Assembly (NCBI GenBank): GCA_017792425.1
Contig: CP051233.1
Coordinates: 1,522,402-1,586,401 of the forward strand
Length of the DNA stretch: 64,000 nt
Source of the DNA: Thalassovita sp.
GTDB lineage: Bacteria > Pseudomonadota > Alphaproteobacteria > Rhodobacterales > Rhodobacteraceae
Direction of reading: 5' to 3'
Within the stretch, counting starts at the first letter, position 1; each line of letters starts with the position of its first letter. The translations under genes were made by a program, and so were the position numbers. Of the stretch, positions 16,852-24,806 are shown one piece after another. Under the pieces are notes generated by a model. It worked only from the letters and a program-made list of their open reading frames with translations, did no database searches and was not told where the DNA came from.

Positions 16852-17940
16852 ATGTCCTTTTTCGGCAAGCTGAAACAACGCCTGACGCGCTCGTCCACGA
16901 AGCTGGAGGAGGGGTTGGGCGCGATCGTCGAGGAAGGCGGGGTAGAAGAGGCGGTGGACGCTGCACCCGAACCGGTGGTCGAGGTGAAGCCGGAGCCGGA
17001 GCCGGTGGCGGAACCTGAACCCAAGGCCGCGCCCGAGCCTGCACCAGCGTCCAAGCCGGGTATCATCGGGCGGCTGCTGGGCCGGGGCGAGGCGCAGACC
17101 GTGGTGCGCCGGGTTCTGGACGACGACATGCTGGAGCAACTGGAAGAGTTGCTGATCGCTTCGGACATGGGGGTGGACACGGCGCTGCGGGTGACCTCGA
17201 ACATCGCCGAGGGGCGGTTCGGCAAGAAACTGTCCACCGCGGAAATCAAGGGCCTGCTGGCCGGGGAAATCGCCCGGATCATGGACCCGGTGGCCAAGCC
17301 GCTGCCGCTGTATGCCAAGAAGCCGCAGGTGGTGCTGGTGGTGGGCGTCAACGGATCGGGCAAGACCACGACCATCGGCAAGCTGGCCAGCCAGTTCAAG
17401 GGTGCGGGCAAGAAGGTGGTGATCGCCGCCGGCGACACGTTCCGCGCCGCGGCGGTGGAACAGTTGCAGGTCTGGGGCGACCGCGCGGGCGTGCCGGTGC
17501 TGACCGCCCCCGAGGGTAGCGACCCGGCCAGCCTGGCCTTTGACGCCATGACCCGCGCCGAGGCCGAGGGCGCGGATCTGCTGATGATCGACACGGCCGG
17601 GCGGTTGCAGAACCGCAAGGATCTGATGGAGGAACTGGCCAAGATCGTCCGGGTGATCCGCAAGAAGGACGAAACCGCGCCGCACAATACTTTGCTTGTG
17701 TTGGACGCCACAACGGGGCAGAACGCCCTTAGCCAGGTCGAGACGTTCCAGAAACTTGCGGATGTGTCGGGGCTGGTGATGACGAAACTGGACGGGACCG
17801 CCAAGGGCGGGGTGCTGGTGGCACTGGCGGACAGGTTCGGCCTGCCCATTCACGCCATCGGCGTGGGCGAGCAGATCGACGATCTGGCCCCTTTCGATCC
17901 CGAAGAATTCGCGAAGGCGCTGACTGGGCTTGATGCTTGA
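16852..17940 (+). CDS. ftsY: Signal recognition particle receptor FtsY
   Basis: SRP-dependent membrane targeting GTPase. The 362-residue protein starts with an amphipathic basic helix (FFGKLKQRLTRSSTKLEEG) and an acidic, Pro/Glu-rich A domain (residues about 25-70, VEVKPEPEPVAEPEP). The N domain and the GTPase G domain follow, with GVNGSGKTTTIGKLA, DTFRAAAVEQL, DTAGR and TKLDGTAKGG. It should act at the cytoplasmic face of the inner membrane with Ffh and 4.5S RNA. The following genes (17933-19877) are close enough to form one operon. Confidence 0.97.
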   Translation: MSFFGKLKQRLTRSSTKLEEGLGAIVEEGGVEEAVDAAPEPVVEVKPEPEPVAEPEPKAAPEPAPASKPGIIGRLLGRGEAQTVVRRVLDDDMLEQLEELLIASDMGVDTALRVTSNIAEGRFGKKLSTAEIKGLLAGEIARIMDPVAKPLPLYAKKPQVVLVVGVNGSGKTTTIGKLASQFKGAGKKVVIAAGDTFRAAAVEQLQVWGDRAGVPVLTAPEGSDPASLAFDAMTRAEAEGADLLMIDTAGRLQNRKDLMEELAKIVRVIRKKDETAPHNTLLVLDATTGQNALSQVETFQKLADVSGLVMTKLDGTAKGGVLVALADRFGLPIHAIGVGEQIDDLAPFDPEEFAKALTGLDA

Positions 17941-18367
17941 GATCCACGAAACCCTGAAAACCCAGCAGGACTGGGAAGATAGCGGGCTGTTTTCCGCCAT
18001 GGACGACCTGATGCAATGGGCGCGGGTGGATGAACAGGGGCTGGACGACACCTGGCCCGGCGGGCGGATCGTCTGCGCCGAATGTGTCGTCATGGACGAT
18101 GGCGAACCCGTGGGCATGGGCCGGGTGATCTGGGATTCGCATCTTGAGGACAGCCTGCCGGTGGTGACCCACCTGTGCCTGACCCCGGCGCACCGGACGG
18201 ATTTCGTTCTGGGAACGCTCGAATCGGTGCTGGTGGACGCCTATGCCGCGGACCCGATCGGCGGTGATCTGCTGCGCGTCAGCAATGGCTGCGAGGTTGA
18301 TCTGGCCGAACGCGCGCGCGCCTACCTGTCCGCGCTGCTGGGGCAAGCCGATCCACGCATGATATGA
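17933..18367 (+). CDS. Conserved hypothetical protein in the ftsY operon
   Basis: 144 residues from the ATG at 17933, overlapping the end of ftsY by eight bases and the next gene by four (ATGA). The sequence is acidic, with LKTQQDWEDSGLFSAMDDLMQWARVDEQG near the start, a two-Cys segment GGRIVCAECVVMDDGEPVGMG, and a C-terminal helix DLAERARAYLSALLG. The beta-alpha alternation around GRVIWDSHLEDSLPVVTHLCLTPAHR loosely recalls an acetyltransferase fold, but no motif A is present, so I name no function. The coupling on both sides indicates a real gene. Confidence 0.72.
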   Translation: MLEIHETLKTQQDWEDSGLFSAMDDLMQWARVDEQGLDDTWPGGRIVCAECVVMDDGEPVGMGRVIWDSHLEDSLPVVTHLCLTPAHRTDFVLGTLESVLVDAYAADPIGGDLLRVSNGCEVDLAERARAYLSALLGQADPRMI

Positions 18368-19266
18368 CCGACTGGCTGGTCTCGTTGGAGGGCACCGAGG
18401 CGGGCAGCCGGCTGGCGATGGCGCTGGCCTTGCTGGCGGCGCTGCTGCACGCTGTGTTCGGGGCCTTGCAGAAAGGGCGGCACGATCCTTGGCTGACGCG
18501 CGGAGCGATTGATTTCTTCTATGCCGCGATGGCCGCACCGTTCGCGTTGTTCGTGGTTCCGTGGCCGGAACCGCATATGTGGCCGATCTTTGCCGGCGCA
18601 TGGGGGATTCACACCGTCTACAAGACCCTGCAGGCGATGGCCTATACGCGCGGCAGCTATACCGTGGTCTACCCGGTGGTGCGGGGGACGGGGCCGTTCT
18701 TTACCGTGATCGGGGCCTATTTGCTGTTTGGCGAGGTGTTCACCCTTGTGCAATGGCTGGGCGTGCTGGTGCTGCTGGCGGGTATCTTCGGGCTGGCACT
18801 GTACAATTACCTGAAGCTGGATATCGGGCGTCACACGCTGGGCGCGGCGATGGGGCTGGCGGTGCTGACCGGCGGATTCGTCGCGCTGTATACGACCTAT
18901 GATGCCTATGGTATCCGGGCGACGGCGGCCCCATTTACCTTTCTGGCGTGGTTCTTTCTGATCGACGGGCTGGTCATGCCGCTGGTGGCGGCGCTGCGGT
19001 GGCGATCCATGACCCAGGTGCCGGACCTGCCGCCGTTGTTGTTGCGGGGGCTGATCGGCGCGGTGGTGGCGTTCTTCAGCTTCGGGTCGGTGATGCTGGC
19101 CACGCGGCTGGACAAGGTGGGCGAGGCGGCGGTGCTGCGCGAAACCTCGCCGGTGTTCGCGGCGCTGATCGGCTGGCTGGTGCTGAAGGAAACCGTCGGG
19201 CCGCGGCGGATGGGGCTGATGGCCCTGATCGCGGCGGGCGCGGTGATCGTGGAATTTGGAGGCTGA
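18364..19266 (+). CDS. EamA/DMT family transporter
   Basis: 300 residues with about ten hydrophobic helices in two halves, the drug/metabolite transporter architecture. The first half contains LQAMAYTRGSYTVVYPVVRGTGPFFTVIGAYLLFGE and the second the matching EAAVLRETSPVFAALIGWLVLKE, which are the paired EamA signatures. It probably exports or imports a small metabolite across the inner membrane; the substrate is unknown. Its start overlaps the previous stop (ATGA) and its stop lies two bases before the next start, which places it inside the ftsY operon. Confidence 0.9.
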   Translation: MTDWLVSLEGTEAGSRLAMALALLAALLHAVFGALQKGRHDPWLTRGAIDFFYAAMAAPFALFVVPWPEPHMWPIFAGAWGIHTVYKTLQAMAYTRGSYTVVYPVVRGTGPFFTVIGAYLLFGEVFTLVQWLGVLVLLAGIFGLALYNYLKLDIGRHTLGAAMGLAVLTGGFVALYTTYDAYGIRATAAPFTFLAWFFLIDGLVMPLVAALRWRSMTQVPDLPPLLLRGLIGAVVAFFSFGSVMLATRLDKVGEAAVLRETSPVFAALIGWLVLKETVGPRRMGLMALIAAGAVIVEFGG

Positions 19267-19268
19267 GA

Positions 19269-19877
19269 ATGGCAGGAAAGCAGATAGACCCGAAACTGAA
19301 AACGGCGCTGGAACTGGGGCCGATCGTGATCTTTTTCGCCGCCTACCTGTGGCTGAAGGACCGGGTGTTCACCATCGGCGGCACGGAGTACGAGGGTTTT
19401 ATCCTTGTCACCGCAGGGTTCATTCCGCTGATGCTGGTATCCACGCTGGCACTTTGGCGGCTGACCGGGCATCTGTCGAAAATGCAGGTTGTGACGCTGG
19501 TGCTGGTGGTGATCTTTGGCGGGCTGTCGGTCTGGCTGAACGACGACCGGTTCTTCAAGATGAAGCCGACGTTGATCTACCTGCTGTTCGGGGCCGCGCT
19601 GGGGATCGGGCTGCTGCGCGGCGAAAGCTATCTGCAAAGCCTGATGGAGGCGGCGCTGCCCTTGCAGCGCGAGGGATGGATGGTGCTGACGCGCCGGTTG
19701 TGCGCCTTCTTCTTCGGGCTGGCGGTGCTGAACGAGGCGATCTGGCGCACCCAAAGCACCGAAACCTGGGTCTATTTCAAGACCTTCGGCCTGACGGCGG
19801 CGATTTTCCTGTTCTTCATGACCCAGGGGGGCGTGTTCAAGAAATACGGGATCGAGGACGACGGGAAAGACGCCTGA
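19269..19877 (+). CDS. Intracellular septation protein A family (YciB/IspZ)
   Basis: 202-residue inner-membrane protein with five or six helices. The N-terminus KTALELGPIVIFFAAYLW, the central LNDDRFFKMKPTLIYLLFGAALGIG and the late RLCAFFFGLAVLNEAIWR are hallmarks of the YciB/IspZ family, which is linked to cell division and envelope integrity. The family average is about 180 residues, so this one is complete with a short polar tail (KKYGIEDDGKDA). It is the last gene of the ftsY operon and is convergent with the methyltransferase at 19878. Confidence 0.9.
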   Translation: MAGKQIDPKLKTALELGPIVIFFAAYLWLKDRVFTIGGTEYEGFILVTAGFIPLMLVSTLALWRLTGHLSKMQVVTLVLVVIFGGLSVWLNDDRFFKMKPTLIYLLFGAALGIGLLRGESYLQSLMEAALPLQREGWMVLTRRLCAFFFGLAVLNEAIWRTQSTETWVYFKTFGLTAAIFLFFMTQGGVFKKYGIEDDGKDA

Positions 19878-20549
19878 TCAGGCTTGACTGACCGGGCGGG
19901 CGGTAAACAGCACCTGCCCGCGCGGCAGCATGGTATCGTGGCGCTGCACTTGCCAGCCGGTTTCGGCGGCCAGTTGGGCTATGTCGGGTTCCAGCACGTG
20001 AAAGGGCGCGCGCAGGGCGTGGGTGACGACCCCGTCAGGTTGCCGGTAGGGGTGGCTGGCGGTGTCGGTGTCCGGCACCAGAAACACCGTGAACAGGAAG
20101 GTTTCCAGCCGGGAAAAGCGATGCAGGCTGGTCAGTGCGCGGCGCAGGTGATCCAGCGTCAGATGCGGGAATACGGCAAAGGCGATGGCGTGGGTGATCG
20201 TGTCAGGCACGCCGGGAAAGGCGAAATCGGGGTCTCGCACCAGCTGCGCCGGGTTCAGCCGTGCGGGGTCGGGCAGTTCCTGCGCACGGCCAGTCAGCAT
20301 CATCTCCAGCGACGGATCTGTGGCCCAGTAGTGGCCGGGGTCCAGGTAGGGCACCGCCTTGCAACCCAGCCGCAACGACCCCGCGCCGATGTCCAGCAGG
20401 TGATGATGCGGCCGCAGCCCCGCCGCGTGCAGGACGGCCATCTGGGCACGCCCGGTTTCCTCCCAGCGTCCACCGACAATATCGCGGTGCCTCCCGGCCG
20501 CCAGCGCCCGGGCGTAGAAGCCTTCGGTTTCATAGGGGGACAGAGACAT
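19878..20549 (-). CDS. SAM-dependent methyltransferase-like protein
   Basis: 223 residues from the ATG at 20549. LLDIGAGSLRLGCKAVPYLDPGHYWATDPS looks like methyltransferase motif I followed by the acidic turn, and HAIAFAVFPHLTLDHLRRALTSLHRF fits the motif III region. The glycine loop is IGAGSLRLG rather than the classical GxGxG, so the cofactor site deserves care. The substrate is unknown. The frame is open upstream to 20648, but that part covers repeat sequence. The stop abuts that of the convergent yciB-like gene. Confidence 0.75.
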   Translation of the reverse strand: MSLSPYETEGFYARALAAGRHRDIVGGRWEETGRAQMAVLHAAGLRPHHHLLDIGAGSLRLGCKAVPYLDPGHYWATDPSLEMMLTGRAQELPDPARLNPAQLVRDPDFAFPGVPDTITHAIAFAVFPHLTLDHLRRALTSLHRFSRLETFLFTVFLVPDTDTASHPYRQPDGVVTHALRAPFHVLEPDIAQLAAETGWQVQRHDTMLPRGQVLFTARPVSQA

Positions 20550-20662
20550 TGGGATGCCTGCGCTGTTGTGAGTGTCGGGGACTGGACCGGGGCACGATAT
20601 CCACGCCCGCGGCCCGGTGAGCGCGCATAATGCGGGCGGGGCCGTCAAGTCAACGGCAAAGA

Positions 20663-20736
20663 GGGGGCGCTGCCCCCGACGTTGAAAATCCGGGGGATTT
20701 CCAACGTCTCCCCCGGAGTATCTTTCGCAAGATGAA
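20663..20736 (+). repeat. Dispersed hairpin repeat, double-hairpin copy (b)
   Basis: Hairpin GGGGG-cgctg-CCCCC (20663-20677) is followed at once by a longer stem whose outer arms are GACGTTG (20678-20684) and CAACGTC (20702-20708), with AAATCC/GGATTT inside. CCCCGGA then leads into the core that begins GAGTATCT and ends GCAAGATGAA (20716-20736, 17 of 21 matches to copy a). It lies between the starts of the methyltransferase gene and the end of the GST gene. Confidence 0.75.
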
Positions 20737-20742
20737 AGGCGG

Positions 20743-21447
20743 TCAGCCTTTTTGGCCGAACAGGATTTTCTGTTCGTCCTTGGTGCGGATGCCGCCGCGC
20801 TTGTCGGCGGCCAGGGCGCGGCCTCGGATCACGCCGGGGCGGGCGGACAGTTCGTCCAGCCAGCGTTTCAGGTTGGGCTTGTCGTCCAGCGTCTGTTGCT
20901 GGCCTTCCCACAGCGAGACCCAGCCCCACAGGGCCATGTCGGCGATCGAGTAGAATTCGCCTGCGACGTAGCGGTGTTTGCCCAGTTGCGTGTCCAGCAC
21001 GCGGTAGAGGCGCGAGACCTCGTTGCGATAGCGGTCCTGTGCGTAGGGCAGATCCTGCGGCGGGTCCATCGCCGGGGCGTATTTCAGGAAGTGATGCGCC
21101 TGTCCCGCCATCGGGCCGACGCCGCCCATCTGCCACATCAGCCACTGGTCCACCGCGATGCGGTCACGTTCGGTTTCGCCGTAGAACTGGCCGGTCTTGC
21201 GGGCCAGGTATTGCAGGATGGCGCCGGATTCGAAGATCGAGATCGGCTGGCCGTCCGGCCCGTCATGGTCAACGATGGCGGGCATCCGGTTGTTGGGAGA
21301 AAGTTCCAGGAACGCAGGTTCGAACTGTTCGCCCGTGCCGATGTTCACCAGATGCAGATTGTAGGGCAGGTTCATTTCCTCGAGCGCGATGGAGATTTTC
21401 CAGCCATTCGGGGTGGGCCAGTAATAGAGGTCGATGGGGTGGGTCAT
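20743..21447 (-). CDS. Glutathione S-transferase family protein (YfcG/YghU-like)
   Basis: 234-residue cytoplasmic thioredoxin-fold protein. The N-terminal domain has YWPTPNGWKISIALEE, the TPNGWK form typical of the bacterial Nu-class GSTs YfcG and YghU, which act as glutathione-dependent disulfide-bond oxidoreductases. RMPAIVD with the cis-proline and FESGAILQYLA bind glutathione. The C-terminal helical domain follows (SIADMALWGWVSLWE). It is divergent from metZ and its 5' end faces the SAM-II riboswitch leader 110 bases away. The glutathione reductase at 2309-3670 would supply reduced substrate. Confidence 0.9.
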   Translation of the reverse strand: MTHPIDLYYWPTPNGWKISIALEEMNLPYNLHLVNIGTGEQFEPAFLELSPNNRMPAIVDHDGPDGQPISIFESGAILQYLARKTGQFYGETERDRIAVDQWLMWQMGGVGPMAGQAHHFLKYAPAMDPPQDLPYAQDRYRNEVSRLYRVLDTQLGKHRYVAGEFYSIADMALWGWVSLWEGQQQTLDDKPNLKRWLDELSARPGVIRGRALAADKRGGIRTKDEQKILFGQKG

Positions 21448-21527
21448 GGGGGCTCCGTTGTCGATGGGCCGGATGATGGTGCATTTTGCAGCGAAGGCAA
21501 GGCGTGGGTCGGGCCGGCAGGTAAAGG

Positions 21528-21556
21528 TTGACGCGGAAAAGGCGCGGGCGTATCAG
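21528..21556 (+). promoter_or_regulatory. Candidate sigma-70 promoter of the metZ leader
   Basis: TTGACG at 21528-21533 and TATCAG at 21551-21556 are separated by exactly 17 bases. A transcript starting about seven bases later would begin at about 21563, right at the first base-paired strand of the SAM-II aptamer. That agreement supports the assignment; no experiment is implied. Confidence 0.6.
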
Positions 21557-21559
21557 TCG

Positions 21560-21618
21560 GGCGTGGCGATTTGTTACCGGATTGCGGGCCACGTAAAACA
21601 TGCCGCTAAAGAGGTCAG
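21560..21618 (+). ncRNA. SAM-II riboswitch
   Basis: The leader shows the SAM-II core: the P1 strand CGTGGC (21562-21567) followed by GATTTGTTACCGG, then ATTGCGG and the closing strand GCCACG (21588-21593), which pairs perfectly with CGTGGC. The A-rich TAAAACA and CCGCTAAAGAGG form the pseudoknot part. This order matches the alphaproteobacterial metA/metZ-type SAM-II aptamer I know. It should bind S-adenosylmethionine and switch off the downstream methionine-synthesis gene when SAM is plentiful. Confidence 0.9.
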
Positions 21619-21626
21619 GATGAAGG

Positions 21627-21664
21627 AAGCCCCTTTCGCTTGACCGCGACGGGGCTTTTTTATT
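21627..21664 (+). terminator. Intrinsic terminator in the metZ leader (attenuator)
   Basis: AAGCCCC (21627-21633) pairs with GGGGCTT (21651-21657), with an inner CGC/GCG extension, and the 3' arm runs into TTTTTT followed by ATT. It lies between the SAM-II aptamer and the metZ ribosome-binding site (GGAGG at 21677-21681). Readthrough is therefore needed for metZ expression, and the ligand may control it. Confidence 0.75.
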
Positions 21665-21689
21665 GGCCTGCGGGCCGGAGGATCGAGAG

Positions 21690-22871
21690 ATGAGCGACAG
21701 CTGGAAAAAACGCACGAAGCTGGTGCATGGCGGGGTGCGCCGCAGCCAGTATAACGAGGTCAGCGAGGCAATTTTCCTGACCCAGGGGTTTGTTTATGAC
21801 AGCGCCGAGCAGGCCGAGGCGCGGTTCCTGAAAACCGGGCCGGACGAGTTCATCTATGCCCGCTATGGCAACCCGACCGTCGCCATGTTCGAAAACCGCA
21901 TCGCCGCGCTGGAAGGGGCCGAGGACGGGTTCGCCACCGCCAGCGGCATGGCGGCCGTGAACGGCGCGCTGGTATCCGGTTTGAAGGCCGGGGATCACGT
22001 TGTGGCGGCGCGGGCGCTGTTCGGGTCGTGCCTGTACATCCTGGAGGACGTGCTGCGCCGCTATGGCGTCGAGGTGACGCTGGTGGACGGCGTTGACCTG
22101 GACCAGTGGCGCGGGGCGGTGCGGGCGGAGACCAAGCTGGTGTTTTTCGAGTCGATCTCGAACCCGACGCTGGAAGTGATCGACATCGCCGCCGTTGCGG
22201 AAATCGCCCATGCGGTTGGGGCGCTGGTGGTGGTGGACAACGTGTTTTCCACGCCGGTGTTTTCCAACGCGATTGCGTTGGGGGCGGACGTGGTGGTGTA
22301 TTCGGCCACCAAGCATATCGACGGGCAGGGCCGCGCCCTGGGGGGCGTGATCCTGGGCACGCGGGAGTTCATCCGTGGTACCGTAGAGCCCTACATGAAG
22401 CATACCGGCGGCGCGATGAGCCCGTTTACGGCCTGGATCATGCTGAAGGGTCTGGAAACCATCGACCTGCGGGTGCACGCGCAGGCTGACAGTGCGCTGA
22501 AGATCGCGACCGCCCTGCAGGGGCACGCGAAACTGGCACGGGTGATCTTTCCGGGGCTGGCGGACCACGCCCAGCACGGGCTGTGCAAGGTGCAGATGGA
22601 AAAGGGCGGAACGGTTCTGTCGATTGACCTGAAAGGCGGGCAAGAGGCGGCATTCCGGTTCCTGAACGCGTTGGAAATCGCCGTCATCTCGAACAACCTG
22701 GGGGATGCGAAATCCATCGCCACCCATCCGGCGACGACGACGCATCAGCGCCTGCCCGCCGAACAGAAGGTGGAACTGGGCATCACGCCGGGGCTGGTGC
22801 GCTTCAGCGTGGGGCTGGAGGACGCGGACGACCTGGTGGCGGATATCCTGAACGCGCTGGAACAGGCGTGA
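21690..22871 (+). CDS. metZ: O-succinylhomoserine sulfhydrylase
   Basis: PLP enzyme of the Cys/Met metabolism family that makes homocysteine directly from O-succinylhomoserine and sulfide, bypassing cystathionine. The 393-residue chain has ARYGNPTVAMFENRIAALEGAE, GMAAVNGALV, and the PLP lysine in SATKHIDGQGRALGG. SNNLGDAKSIATHPATTTH near the C-terminus is the family's substrate-binding part. An acetyl-ester specificity (MetY type) cannot be excluded by eye. The ATG at 21690 follows GGAGGATCGAG. The gene is under the SAM-II riboswitch and terminator directly upstream. Confidence 0.93.
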   Translation: MSDSWKKRTKLVHGGVRRSQYNEVSEAIFLTQGFVYDSAEQAEARFLKTGPDEFIYARYGNPTVAMFENRIAALEGAEDGFATASGMAAVNGALVSGLKAGDHVVAARALFGSCLYILEDVLRRYGVEVTLVDGVDLDQWRGAVRAETKLVFFESISNPTLEVIDIAAVAEIAHAVGALVVVDNVFSTPVFSNAIALGADVVVYSATKHIDGQGRALGGVILGTREFIRGTVEPYMKHTGGAMSPFTAWIMLKGLETIDLRVHAQADSALKIATALQGHAKLARVIFPGLADHAQHGLCKVQMEKGGTVLSIDLKGGQEAAFRFLNALEIAVISNNLGDAKSIATHPATTTHQRLPAEQKVELGITPGLVRFSVGLEDADDLVADILNALEQA

Positions 22872-22969
22872 TCCGAAAGGACGGTTTCGGCCTCTGGACT
22901 TTCGCAATTGGAAATTCACCGGCAGAGCCCCTAGATTACTGTTTCGGGAAGAACCAGAGAGGGCCGGGG

Positions 22970-24067
22970 ATGAACCTTCACACGTCGGACATGGATCGCG
23001 ACCTGACACGCGAGGAAGCGGCAGAGGCGCTGGCGCGGCTTCGCAAATGGGCGGAAGGGGCGTCGGAGGCGGAAATCGCCGACCTGGACCCCGCCGTGGC
23101 GCGGCTGTTGCCGGGGGTCGGGGCGCAGTACCCAGTGCTGTCGCGTCAGTATCCTGAAAATTTTGCGGTCGACGCCGCCTATAAGGCGCAACTGCCAGAT
23201 CTGCAGAACGGGCCGGCCAGCCTGATCCGCGGGGCCAAGCGGCATATCCAGCACGTGGGCATTTCGAATTTCCGGCTGCCGATCCGGTTCCATACCCGTG
23301 ACAACGGCGACCTGACGCTGGAAACCAGTGTCACCGGAACCGTCAGCCTGGAGGCCGAGAAGAAGGGCATCAACATGTCCCGGATCATGCGGTCTTTCTA
23401 TGCGCATGTGGACAAGACTTTCAGCTTCGAGGTGATCGAGGCGGCGCTGGATGACTACAAGGCTGACCTGGAGAGCTTTGACGCGCGGATCATGATGCGG
23501 TTTTCCTATCCGATGAAGGTGGAAAGCCTGCGGTCCGGCCTGTGGGGATATCAGTACTACGATATCGCGCTGGAACTGGTCGAAACGGCCGGGCAGCGCA
23601 AGAAGATCATGCACTTGGATTACGTGTATTCGTCCACCTGCCCGTGTTCGTTGGAACTGAGCGAGCATGCCCGGATGGCGCGCGGCCAATTGGCGACGCC
23701 GCATTCGCAACGGTCCGTGGCGCGGATTTCGTTGGAAGTGACGGGCGAATGCTGCCTTTGGTTCGAGGACGTGATCGAGCTGGCCCGCGACGCGGTGCCG
23801 ACCGAAACCCAGGTCATGGTCAAACGCGAGGATGAACAGGCCTTTGCGGAACTGAACGCCGCCAACCCGATCTTTGTCGAGGACGCGGCGCGGCTGTTCT
23901 GCGAACACCTGCTGGATGACCCGCGTGTCGGCGATTTCCGCGTGGTGGCCAGCCACCAGGAAAGCCTGCACAGCCACGATGCGGTCAGCGTATTGGTGCA
24001 CGGTGACACGTTCGACAGTCAGAGCCTGGACCCGAAACTGTTCACGACCCTGTTTCACGTCGGCTAG
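22970..24067 (+). CDS. folE2: GTP cyclohydrolase FolE2 (type IB)
   Basis: Converts GTP to 7,8-dihydroneopterin triphosphate, the first step of folate synthesis, using a metal other than obligatory zinc. The 365-residue protein has the FolE2 motifs RGAKRHIQHVGISNFRLPIRFH, the cysteine motif SSTCPCSLELSEHARM, and the late SLHSHDAVS. The ATG at 22970 follows AGAGAGGG. The frame is open upstream to 22868 without a ribosome-binding site. It lies 98 bases after metZ. folB and folP are found separately at 34-36 kb. In many bacteria folE2 is under zinc control; I see no convincing Zur box here. Confidence 0.95.
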   Translation: MNLHTSDMDRDLTREEAAEALARLRKWAEGASEAEIADLDPAVARLLPGVGAQYPVLSRQYPENFAVDAAYKAQLPDLQNGPASLIRGAKRHIQHVGISNFRLPIRFHTRDNGDLTLETSVTGTVSLEAEKKGINMSRIMRSFYAHVDKTFSFEVIEAALDDYKADLESFDARIMMRFSYPMKVESLRSGLWGYQYYDIALELVETAGQRKKIMHLDYVYSSTCPCSLELSEHARMARGQLATPHSQRSVARISLEVTGECCLWFEDVIELARDAVPTETQVMVKREDEQAFAELNAANPIFVEDAARLFCEHLLDDPRVGDFRVVASHQESLHSHDAVSVLVHGDTFDSQSLDPKLFTTLFHVG

Positions 24068-24072
24068 CCTGC

Positions 24073-24087
24073 TTGACCTAGCGTCAA
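24073..24087. promoter_or_regulatory. Inverted repeat downstream of folE2
   Basis: TTGAC-CTAGC-GTCAA is a perfect inverted repeat with a five-base centre, located in the 238-bp gap before the octapeptide-repeat gene. It resembles a CRP/FNR half-site pair but the spacer is one base too long for the usual TTGAC-N4-GTCAA. The rest of the gap (24088-24292) shows a small GGGG/CCCC hairpin near 24115-24125 and no convincing gene. Confidence 0.4.
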
Positions 24088-24305
24088 TTAGCTGAAAGGT
24101 TCCGCAGCGGCGGGGAATCCCCCCGTCATTTGCCTGTTTCGCGGGCAGTTTCAGGTTTGGCGAAATTGGAAAAGCAAGAAATCTTCGGCGCGGGCTTGGG
24201 ATCGGGGCACGGTTGGGACGTGCAGGACGCCCCTGACCGGTTGTCACCGGCGCGTCGTCTTTGCATGCCAGACTTGGGCACCCGCAACCCGGAAGGAGCA
24301 CCCCG

Positions 24306-24806
24306 ATGTATCACGCTATGAATCCCTACCTGTTTTCGACCTCTATGTTCCGCATGGCGACTTGGGTCTGGGAGGCCCAGATCGAATGCCTGAACGTGTC
24401 GTTGAAACTGGCGTCAGTGGCCAACCCGATGTTCCTTCCGCGTGAAATCGTGCTGTGCACCCCCCCGGCCAAACCGGCAACCCCCGACAGGGCGCCGCGT
24501 CGCAAGGCAGCACCGGTGGAAACCACCACCGAGGTCGAGGCGAAACCGGTAGTCAAAGACAGCGTGAAACCGGTTGTGGCGGAAGTTGCCAAACCCGTTG
24601 TCGAGAACAGCGCGGAACCCGGAACCGCGGAGGCTGGCAAACCGGCCGTCGCGGTTAGTGCCAAATCCGCCGCCTCGGTCAGTCCGAAACCTGTTTCCGA
24701 GGGCAGCGCGCAATCTGTCACGAAGGATGTCATGTCCGCCGGCCCCAAGAAACCGCGCGCCCCGTCCAAGCCTCCGATTATGCCAGAGCGGAAATACGAC
24801 GCCTGA
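24306..24806 (+). CDS. Protein with eight tandem octapeptides, unknown function
   Basis: 166 residues; AAGGAG sits eight bases before the ATG at 24306. The N-terminal 55 residues are a hydrophobic, probably helical unit (SMFRMATWVWEAQIECLNVSL, then a Met/Pro-rich stretch). A Pro/Lys/Ala/Val-rich tail follows. From residue 80 to 143 the tail is built of eight consecutive octapeptides of the form K-P-V-V-x-x-S-A (KPVVKDSV, KPVVAEVA, KPVVENSA, then more divergent units), encoded by 24-bp DNA repeats at 24543-24734. It ends with PKKPRAPSKPPIMPERKYDA. The layout recalls phasin-like or PhaM-like proteins with Pro/Ala/Lys tails, but I cannot show homology. Confidence 0.7.
   Translation: MYHAMNPYLFSTSMFRMATWVWEAQIECLNVSLKLASVANPMFLPREIVLCTPPAKPATPDRAPRRKAAPVETTTEVEAKPVVKDSVKPVVAEVAKPVVENSAEPGTAEAGKPAVAVSAKSAASVSPKPVSEGSAQSVTKDVMSAGPKKPRAPSKPPIMPERKYDA
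24543..24734 (+). repeat. In-frame 24-bp tandem repeats (8 units)
   Basis: Eight successive 24-bp units within the preceding coding region, most beginning AAACC or AAATC. The first three encode KPVV plus four variable residues, and later units decay (EPGTAEAG, KPAVAVSA, KSAASVSP, KPVSEGSA, QSVTKDVM). The period is exact with no indels, which fits internal duplication followed by point changes. Confidence 0.75.

Noticed and set aside
24073..24087. TTGAC-N5-GTCAA as a CRP/FNR box for the next gene
   Set aside because: The spacer is five bases, not four, and it lies more than 200 bases from the next start, so I list it only as an inverted repeat.
24130..24321. 63-codon ORF before the octapeptide-repeat gene
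   Set aside because: No ribosome-binding site, no recognised motif, and it overlaps the start of the better gene at 24306.
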